From Kiloniellaceae bacterium (GTDB lineage: Bacteria > Pseudomonadota > Alphaproteobacteria > Kiloniellales > J153), in assembly GCA_021776135.1 (NCBI GenBank), contig JAJFGL010000002.1, positions 62,001 through 126,000 on the forward strand: a stretch of DNA of 64,000 nucleotides, written 5' to 3'. A program made the position numbers and the translations under genes. Position 1 is the first letter of the stretch. The number at the start of each line of letters is the position of its first letter. This document shows positions 53,922 to 64,000 of this stretch, one piece after another. Under the pieces are notes generated by a model. The model saw only the letters and a list, made by a program, of their open reading frames with translations. It made no database searches and was not told where the DNA came from.

Positions 53922-54582
53922 CGGGGCTAACGCGAACCAAGGTTGCTATCGATTCATTGAGAAAATCGCGCCGGGCTTTTCCGGCGCAATTTTTTTTGCA
54001 ATTTTTTTTGCTGGCTTGGCAAAGTAAGACGCGCCAACAAGCGCCCCGATTCGTGAAGACTTTTTTCCAGGATGCCGTAATCGCGGCCACGGTATTGGTA
54101 AAAACTTATCTCGTTCCCTTTTCGATCTTCTTGCTTCACGCAAACGCGATAGCTAGATTACGCCTCTCGCGCAAATAAGCGCCGACACAATAAAACACTG
54201 AAACGGTGGAAGATATTTCACCCAAAATTCAGAGGCGGCCAACGCTTTTGATGCCGGGAAAAGGACAAGTGCGTTCCAAGCGCACTTAGACGTTACGTTA
54301 GAAAACTATGTCTGGGGAGGCAGGCTTGCAAAAACATCCGCGAAGTATCCAAGCCCATCTGTCTGTGAAAGCGCCGGATTATCGCGGCCCGTTTTTCATC
54401 TACACCGAACGTATTTATCTACACCGAACATCGTATCGACATGAATTTCAAAAGCCGGACGCGCGGCCGAAAACGCGCGAGTCCGGATCGCGATCTTAAC
54501 GCTTGAATGATTTCACCTGACGGCTTTCCCGCATTGGGATTGTACGTTGGGATCGGCGATAACGCCTGAGAGGGGAGCCAAG
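53922..54582. other. rpsT-dnaA intergenic region, candidate dnaA control region or origin
   Basis: 661 bases without a gene. Contents from the left: the rpsT terminator; an AT-richer stretch (54050-54240); a 7-bp hairpin (54267-54287); a 13-base direct repeat ATCTACACCGAAC (54397-54409 and 54416-54428), the second preceded by TTATCTACA (54414-54422), one base from the DnaA box TTATCCACA; a hairpin of 6 plus 5 bp with a bulge (54454-54485); the palindrome ATCGCGAT (54486-54493); and the dnaA ribosome site. DnaA autoregulation or an origin is possible, but only one good box is seen. Confidence 0.4.
53962..53997. terminator. rho-independent terminator after rpsT
   Basis: A 7-bp GC stem (GCGCCGG at 53968-53974, CCGGCGC at 53981-53987) with a 6-base loop, extended by AAAAT/ATTTT pairing across one mismatch, and followed by eight T (53990-53997). 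A second T-run lies a few bases beyond. Strong terminator. Confidence 0.92.
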
Positions 54583-56031
54583 GTGACGCAAGGGGAAGAC
54601 GGCCAAGCGGCAAACGAGTATCGGGCGGTGCAGGCCTATGCCGAGGTTTGGGCGCGGATTCGCGGGCGTTTGCGCGCCGAAGCCGGCGAGGCCGCCTATA
54701 GCTCGTGGCTGAAACCACTCACGCTGGTCAGCATAAAGGGCGGCGTCGCGCGCATGGCGGTCCCGACCCGCTTTATGCGCGATTGGGTGATCGGGAACTA
54801 CAAGGAAATTGTCCTGACGTTGTGGCGCGATGAAGACGAAGCGATCCTTAGCGTCGAGATCGTCGTTCAACCGCCCCGGCCTCTGGACTCCGCCAAGCCC
54901 CGCCCGGCCGCCCGGCCGCGGCGCGAAGCCATGGCCGGGGAAGCGGCGCCGGTCCCACCGGTCTCCGGCACCGCGTCGGCGGCGGCCATCGAATCGGCGC
55001 ATCCCAACTTCAGCGCGCCTCTCGACTCGCGCCTGACCTTCGATAATTTCGTCGTCGGCAAGCCGAATGAGTTTGCCTATGCGGCCGCCAGGCGGGCCGC
55101 CGAGGCGCCCCAGGTGCCCTTCAACCCCCTGTTCCTCTATGGCTCCAGCGGCTTGGGTAAGACCCACCTCATGCACGCCATCGCCTGGGAAATACGGGCG
55201 CGGGATCCCAAGCGCCGGGTGTTGTATCTCTCGGCGGAGAAGTTCATGTACGAGTTCGTGCGCGCGGTACGGACCAAGGACACCATGGCTTTCAAGGATC
55301 AGTTCCGTTCGGTCGATGTGCTGATGATCGACGATCTGCATTGCATCGCCGGCCGCGAGATGACCCAGGAGGAGTTCTTTCACACCTTCAACGCCCTGGT
55401 TGACCGCAACCGGCTGGTGGTGATCTCGGCCGATAAGAGCCCCGCCGATCTGGATGGGGTGGAGGAGCGCATGCGCTCGCGCTTGGGCTGGGGCCTGGTC
55501 GCCGATATCCATCCGACCACATACGAACTTCGCCTCGGCATTCTGCAGGCCAGGGCGGAGCGCGCGGCGCTTGAGATTCCGCCCAGGGTTCTTGAGTTCC
55601 TGGCCCACAAGATCACCTCCAACGTCCGCGAACTGGAAGGCGCGCTGATTCGCATCGTCGCCCATGCCGAGCTTATCGGCGGCACGATCTCGCTGGAAAC
55701 GACCCAGAAAGTGCTCCAAGACCTGCTGCGCTCCCATGACCGCAAGGTCACCATAGACGAGATCCAAAAGCGGGTCGCGGAACACTTCAACGTGCGCATG
55801 ACCGACATGCATTCGGCGCGCCGGGCCCGGGCTGTGGCCCGCCCGCGCCAGGTCGCCATGTATCTGGCCAAGCAGTTGACCAGCCGGTCCCTGCCCGAGA
55901 TCGGACGCAAATTCGGGGGCCGCGACCACACCACGGTCATGCACGCGGTACGCAAGATCGACGAGTTGAAGCTGGGCGATCCAAGCTTTGCCGAGGACGT
56001 CGAATTGCTGCGCCGCATGCTGGAGAATTGA
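54583..56031 (+). CDS. dnaA: Chromosomal replication initiator DnaA
   Basis: A 482-residue initiator ATPase. Domain I (EVWARIRGRLRAEAGEAAYSSWLKPL) is near the start, and a variable Ala/Pro linker follows. The AAA+ domain has Walker A GSSGLGKT at 187-194 and Walker B VLMIDDLHCIAG. Domain IV carries the DnaA-box reader GGRDHTTVMHAVRKI. Start choice: GTG at 54583 has GAGGGGAG six to seven bases upstream, better than a TTG at 54547 that would add 12 residues. Confidence 0.96.
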   Translation: MTQGEDGQAANEYRAVQAYAEVWARIRGRLRAEAGEAAYSSWLKPLTLVSIKGGVARMAVPTRFMRDWVIGNYKEIVLTLWRDEDEAILSVEIVVQPPRPLDSAKPRPAARPRREAMAGEAAPVPPVSGTASAAAIESAHPNFSAPLDSRLTFDNFVVGKPNEFAYAAARRAAEAPQVPFNPLFLYGSSGLGKTHLMHAIAWEIRARDPKRRVLYLSAEKFMYEFVRAVRTKDTMAFKDQFRSVDVLMIDDLHCIAGREMTQEEFFHTFNALVDRNRLVVISADKSPADLDGVEERMRSRLGWGLVADIHPTTYELRLGILQARAERAALEIPPRVLEFLAHKITSNVRELEGALIRIVAHAELIGGTISLETTQKVLQDLLRSHDRKVTIDEIQKRVAEHFNVRMTDMHSARRARAVARPRQVAMYLAKQLTSRSLPEIGRKFGGRDHTTVMHAVRKIDELKLGDPSFAEDVELLRRMLEN

Positions 56032-56261
56032 GCCGTATAAAGCTCTAGAGCGTTTTCCGGCCCCGCCTCGAGGGCGCGCTCCGGCCCGCGGGCATTGCCC
56101 GCCGGCCGGGCTCACGGCCCTTTCCAAAGCCCTGGGAAAAGCTTATCTTTGCGGGGTCTGTGGGCCATGCTGGGGCACTATGCGCCGCGGCGGTCTTCCG
56201 CGGGCATTTCCGGCCATTTTTTAGTAATTTCGCCACAGCCCAAACAACGTCAAGGCGCATC

Positions 56262-57380
56262 ATGAAGCTGACCATCGAACGCAGCGCGCTCCTCAAGACC
56301 CTGGCCCATGTCCAAAGCGTGGTCGAGCGCCGCAACACGATTCCCATACTCTCGAACGTGCTGGTCGAGGTCGCCGACGGGCGCCTGTCCCTGACCGCGA
56401 CCGACATGGATCTGGCGATCGTCGATTCGGTCGCCGCCGAGGTTACGGAGCCGGGCGCGACCACCACTCCGGCGCACACTTTCTACGACATCGTGCGCAA
56501 GCTGCCCGATGGCGCCCAAGTGGAAATTTCCAGCTCCGGCGATGACAATCGCATCACCCTGCGCGCCGGGCGCTCGGTCTTTACCTTGGCGACCTTGCCG
56601 CGCGAGGATTTCCCGGCCACTGGCGACGGCGACTTGCCGCACAGCTTCTCCATGCAGCCCAAGGACTTACGGAATCTGATCGACCGCACGCGCTTCGCGA
56701 TCTCGACCGAGGAGACGCGCTATTACCTCAACGGCATTTACTTGCATGCGAGCGAAAGCGGGGCCGAGCAGGTCTTGCGCGCGGTGGCGACCGACGGTCA
56801 CCGCCTGGCCCGTTTCGAGATGCCCCTGCCCAAGGGGGCGGAAGGGCTGCCCGGCGTTATCTTGCCGCGCAAGGCCGTGGGCGAAATTCGCAAGCTGATC
56901 GAAGAGGCGGAAGAGCCGGTCGAGATGGCCTTGTCCGACACCCGGGTCCGGCTCGCCTTCGATTCCACGGTGCTGACGTCCAAGCTGATCGACGGCACCT
57001 TTCCCGATTACGAGCGGGTGATCCCATCGGGAAACGACAAGATCGTCGAGGTCGATTGCCAGAGCTTCAAGGCCGCGGTCGACCGGGTCTCCACGATCTC
57101 GAGCGAGAAAAGCCGCGCGGTGAAGCTTCAGATCGAAAACGGCAGTATTACCTTATCCGCCAACAGCCCCGAAAGCGGCTCCGCGAGCGAAGAGGTGCCG
57201 GTCGACTACAGCGGACCGGGGATCGAGATCGGCTTTAATTCCCGCTATCTGCTGGACATCGCGTCGCAGATCGAAGGTGGCGAGGCCGAGATCAGCCTGG
57301 CGGATTCGGCGTCGCCGACCATCGTGCGCGATAAATCCGATGCCTCCGCGTTGTATGTGCTGATGCCGATGCGGGTGTGA
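56262..57380 (+). CDS. dnaN: DNA polymerase III sliding clamp (beta subunit)
   Basis: A 372-residue clamp with the three-domain pattern: MKLTIERSALLKTLAHVQSVVERRNTIPIL at the start and the conserved ALYVLMPMRV end. The start ATG at 56262 is standard; the longer upstream frame is rejected. About 230 bases separate it from dnaA. That spacer is GC-rich with several possible hairpins but no obvious DnaA box, so dnaN may have its own promoter. Confidence 0.97.
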   Translation: MKLTIERSALLKTLAHVQSVVERRNTIPILSNVLVEVADGRLSLTATDMDLAIVDSVAAEVTEPGATTTPAHTFYDIVRKLPDGAQVEISSSGDDNRITLRAGRSVFTLATLPREDFPATGDGDLPHSFSMQPKDLRNLIDRTRFAISTEETRYYLNGIYLHASESGAEQVLRAVATDGHRLARFEMPLPKGAEGLPGVILPRKAVGEIRKLIEEAEEPVEMALSDTRVRLAFDSTVLTSKLIDGTFPDYERVIPSGNDKIVEVDCQSFKAAVDRVSTISSEKSRAVKLQIENGSITLSANSPESGSASEEVPVDYSGPGIEIGFNSRYLLDIASQIEGGEAEISLADSASPTIVRDKSDASALYVLMPMRV

Positions 57381-57428
57381 TTGGCGCGCGCCTTGGCCGC
57401 CCGCTGACGATTGCTTGGCAGGATTTTG

Positions 57429-61141
<3,713 letters not shown>

Positions 61142-61174
61142 ACTCGCATTCTGGGCGGGCGAACCAAGACTTTC

Positions 61175-63133
61175 ATGTCCAAAAAGACCAAGACTCCCAA
61201 GAGACCCGCCCCCCGGCGTTCCTGGCCCATGCGTTTCATTGTCTGGGGCGGAACCTTGGCGATCTGGGGCGTTATCGCCCTGACCGCCCTGGTCGCCTGG
61301 TACGCCTACGATCTGCCGGAGGTCGCCGACCTGGGTGCGGTCGAGCGCCGGCCCTCGGTCACTTTGATCGCCGCCGATGGTACCCTGTTGGCTTCCTACG
61401 GCGATGTTTACGGCGATATGGTCCGGGTGCGCGACCTGCCGCCGCACCTGCCCCATGCGGTCCTCGCGGTCGAGGACCGGCGCTTTTATACGCATTTCGG
61501 CTTCGACCCCTTCGGTCTGGCGCGCGCCATGCTGGCCAATCTGCGCGCCGGGCGCGTGGTCGCGGGCGGCTCCACAGTGACCCAGCAACTGGCCAAGAAC
61601 CTGTTCCTTTCGCCTGAGCGCACCATCAAGCGGAAAGTCCAGGAAATGCTGCTCGCCTTCTGGCTCGAATATAACTTCTCCAAGGATCAGATCCTGGGGC
61701 TCTATCTCAACCGGGTTTACCTGGGGGCGGGAACTTACGGCGTGGATGCCGCGTCGCGGCGCTATTTCGGCAAGCCGGCGCGCGCGGTCAATCTTTACGA
61801 GGCCGCGCTTCTGGCGGGTTTGCTCAAGGCGCCCTCGCGCTACAGCCCGGCCAGCGACGCCGCGCGTTCGGATAAACGCACGGCCCTGGTCCTGCGCTCC
61901 ATGACCGCGGCTGGGTTCGTTTCCGCGGCGGAAGCGGGCGCGGCCCTGGCCGGGAAAACCCGCGGGCGCGCGGCGGCGGGCAATCAGGCGCGCTATTTCA
62001 CCGACTGGGTGATGGGACAGGTCGCCGATTTCATCGGCCCCGTGGACCGCGACCTGACCGTGATCACGACCCTCAATCCATATTATCAGCGGGTCGCGGA
62101 ACAGGAACTCGCGGTCACCCTGGCGAAGCAGGGCGCCAAGCGGCGCGTGAGCCAGGGTGCGGTCGTGCTCATGCAGCCGGACGGCGCGGTCCGCGCTCTG
62201 GTCGGCGGACGCGACTACGATGCCAGCCAGTTCAACCGCGCGACCCAGGCCTTGCGCCAGCCCGGTTCCGCCTTCAAGGCCTTTGTCTATCTCGCGGCAC
62301 TGGAAGCCGGCCACGCCCCCGGCGAGCGCATGATTGACGCACCCCTCAGCATCGGCAAGTGGCGGCCCAGCAACTATGCGGATAAGTATTACGGCGAGGT
62401 GACCCTGCGCGAAGCCTTCGCCCGGTCCTTGAATTCGGTCGCCGTGCGCCTCAATGAAGCTGTCGGTTCGGCGAAGACGGCGGCGGTTGCCCGGCGCCTC
62501 GGCATCACCTCGGACTTGACCCTGCATCCCAGCTTGGCCCTCGGCGCTTCCGAAGTCACGCTTCTGGAACTGACCGGCGCCTATGGCACCTTCGCCAACC
62601 GGGGCCGGGGCATCCTGCCCTATGCCATCGTGGAGATTCGCGGCCCCGGCGGCGCGATTCTGTACCGGCGCGAGGGTGGCGGACCGGGGCGGGTCGTCGC
62701 GGCCGCCCAGGTCGATCAAATGACCAACCTCATGACCGCGACGGTCGCCTGGGGCAGCGGCAAGGCCGCCGACCCGGGCCGCCCGGCGGCGGGCAAGACC
62801 GGCACCAGCCAGGATTTCCGCGATGCCTTGTTTGTCGGCTTCACCGCCGATTTCGTCGCCGGGGTGTGGCTCGGCAACGACGACGGCACGCCGACCGAGG
62901 GCGTGACCGGCGGTTCATTGCCCGCGCGCCTGTGGCGGCGCGTCATGGTCCGCGCCCAGGAGGGCATGGCGCCCGCCGCCTTGCCGGGCGGCGAGGCCGC
63001 CGCATGGGAAACAATGGGCGGGCCGCGCGATCCCGGCGGCGGTTTCGTCGGCCGTATCCTGCGCGCCCTGGGCGTCGATTCCGATGAAGCGGCCCAAAGC
63101 CCCCCCGCCCCTGGACGCCAGCATGATCCCTAG
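61175..63133 (+). CDS. Class A penicillin-binding protein (PBP1 type)
   Basis: A 652-residue bifunctional peptidoglycan synthase. An N-terminal TM (about residues 25-48) is followed by a glycosyltransferase 51 domain (VEDRRFYTHFGFDP, GGSTVTQQLAKNL) and a transpeptidase domain with SxxK at 365-368, SLN at 418-420 and KTGT at 541-544. It lacks the extra OB domain of long PBP1A forms. It lies 33 bases after gyrB, possibly co-transcribed. The C-terminal tail is Pro/Ala-rich. Confidence 0.94.
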   Translation: MSKKTKTPKRPAPRRSWPMRFIVWGGTLAIWGVIALTALVAWYAYDLPEVADLGAVERRPSVTLIAADGTLLASYGDVYGDMVRVRDLPPHLPHAVLAVEDRRFYTHFGFDPFGLARAMLANLRAGRVVAGGSTVTQQLAKNLFLSPERTIKRKVQEMLLAFWLEYNFSKDQILGLYLNRVYLGAGTYGVDAASRRYFGKPARAVNLYEAALLAGLLKAPSRYSPASDAARSDKRTALVLRSMTAAGFVSAAEAGAALAGKTRGRAAAGNQARYFTDWVMGQVADFIGPVDRDLTVITTLNPYYQRVAEQELAVTLAKQGAKRRVSQGAVVLMQPDGAVRALVGGRDYDASQFNRATQALRQPGSAFKAFVYLAALEAGHAPGERMIDAPLSIGKWRPSNYADKYYGEVTLREAFARSLNSVAVRLNEAVGSAKTAAVARRLGITSDLTLHPSLALGASEVTLLELTGAYGTFANRGRGILPYAIVEIRGPGGAILYRREGGGPGRVVAAAQVDQMTNLMTATVAWGSGKAADPGRPAAGKTGTSQDFRDALFVGFTADFVAGVWLGNDDGTPTEGVTGGSLPARLWRRVMVRAQEGMAPAALPGGEAAAWETMGGPRDPGGGFVGRILRALGVDSDEAAQSPPAPGRQHDP

Positions 63134-63322
63134 AACCAGCCTCTAGTGCGAAAGTCGCGGGTGGCCGTTGCTTCGATCCTTGGTGTAGGCTTGGGGGGAT
63201 AGGGTCTTTACGGTTTCGATGGAATCGATACCTGACTCTAGGATTTTGTTTTATCGTGTTTCCGGACGGAAAACCGGCATCCTAAGTGTCAACAGGCCCT
63301 CGGCACGAAACGGTAACGGGAC

Positions 63323-64000
63323 GTGAAATTTTTTCGCCGGCTGACCGAACCCCTGACCGCGAAAGCGGCGCGCGGGCGCGCCCTCATGGAGGCCGCCATG
63401 GCCAGCGCCGCCCTGGGCGCTTGCGGCGCCGGCCCGCCCAGCCTGTCCCAGCGGCTCTGTCTCGATCAGATCCTGGATAGCGTGGAAAGCCTGCGCGGGA
63501 ACGACCCTCATGCGGCGGTCGAAGCCTTCGAGGATTTCGCGGCGGCGCTTGGCGACAACCTCGAGGCTGGCCGGGTGCGGGCGTTGAGCGCTATTTCCGG
63601 CTTCGCCGGGGTCCCGGACACGCCGCAGATGCTGCTACGTATCGCCGGGGCCATGGCCGCCGCGCAAGGCCCAGCGAACGCCAAGGCGGCGGCGGAAATC
63701 GCGTACCTCGCCAAGACTCTCGGCCTGCCCGCGCCCGCGCCGCCAGCGGACGATGCGAAGGCGGCGAAGGCCGGGGCGGGGCCGCGCAGCGTTATCGTGC
63801 TGGGCAACGAAAAGGGCGGAACCGGTAAATCGACGACGGTTCTGCACCTGGCCGTTTACCTCATGGCCCAAGGCCACGAGGTTGGAACCGTCGATCTCGA
63901 CGGCCACCAGGGCACCTTGTCGCGCTACATCGCCAACCGGCGCGACTACGCCGCGCGGGACGCGTGCGCGCTGGCGGTGCCCCGGCATTGCCGCATCGCG
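63323..64000 (+). CDS. MipZ/ParA-like ATPase with long N-terminal extension, truncated
   Basis: Open from GTG 63323 to the window edge (226 codons, no stop). Residues 161-170, GNEKGGTGKS, are the deviant Walker A of the MipZ/ParA family, followed by HLAVYLMAQGHEVGTVDLDGHQGTLSRYIANRRDY, close to MipZ. MipZ positions the division plane by inhibiting FtsZ. Residues 1-157 are a helical, Ala-rich region not seen in ordinary MipZ. An in-frame TAA at 63314 sets the upstream limit, so this extension really belongs to the ORF unless translation starts at an internal codon. Confidence 0.78.
   Translation, partial: MKFFRRLTEPLTAKAARGRALMEAAMASAALGACGAGPPSLSQRLCLDQILDSVESLRGNDPHAAVEAFEDFAAALGDNLEAGRVRALSAISGFAGVPDTPQMLLRIAGAMAAAQGPANAKAAAEIAYLAKTLGLPAPAPPADDAKAAKAGAGPRSVIVLGNEKGGTGKSTTVLHLAVYLMAQGHEVGTVDLDGHQGTLSRYIANRRDYAARDACALAVPRHCRIA

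Overview
This window looks like a piece of an alphaproteobacterial chromosome, probably from a Rhodospirillales-like lineage. The reasons are high GC with strong GC3 bias, dense ATGA/GTGA gene overlaps, the gene orders mutS-glnD-murJ-trpS and ubiE-ubiB next to mutM, the order rpsT-dnaA-dnaN-recF-gyrB, an alphaproteobacterial TIGR02186-type gene behind a TauE/SafE permease, and a MipZ-like ATPase. The taxon is an inference from gene order. No rRNA, tRNA, insertion sequence, prophage or CRISPR array was found.

Region 1 (1-19.7 kb) is a mixed set: acetoacetyl-CoA synthetase, a DMT exporter, small enzymes, a Rieske fusion protein divergent from a cysteine-rich SufR-like repressor, a DNA glycosylase and sirtuin pair, a low-molecular-weight phosphatase, MsrA, ThpR, a FIST sensor protein, the TesA/YbbA/YbbP cluster, a Bax-inhibitor-1 protein, an Hpt protein and an intradiol dioxygenase.

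Region 2 (19.7-32.8 kb) is a cobalamin locus. A six-gene minus-strand operon (cbiX-cobH-cobL-cobI-cbiG/cobJ-cobM) is joined by a divergent pair of short operons (cobA-cbiA on minus, cbiD-cobK on plus) and by cobD. CbiX, CbiD and CbiG mark the early-cobalt, oxygen-independent route. A ceramidase-like membrane protein of visibly lower GC and a signal-less solute-binding protein lie between cbiX and cobD.

Region 3 (32.8-53.6 kb) is mainly housekeeping: cytochrome c, malic enzyme (MaeB type), mutS, glnD, a diheme cytochrome behind a perfect FNR/FixK box, murJ, trpS, TauE/TIGR02186/Usp, ubiquinone genes, mutM and an enoyl-CoA hydratase.

Region 4 (53.6-64 kb) is the replication-initiation cluster rpsT-dnaA-dnaN-recF-gyrB, followed by a class A penicillin-binding protein and a truncated MipZ-like gene with a long N-terminal extension.

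The most unusual item is the Rieske/regulator pair. Its 125-bp divergent spacer holds a 24-bp inverted repeat (21 of 24 positions match) centred at about 6613.5. One arm carries a perfect 16-bp palindrome. The Rieske domain is fused to about 430 residues of histidine-bearing helical sequence that I cannot assign. Other items worth checking are nested hairpins around a 20-codon ORF (9221-9331), a hairpin that sequesters a Shine-Dalgarno sequence (18062-18081), and a MutM whose C-terminal zinc finger lacks its last cysteine.
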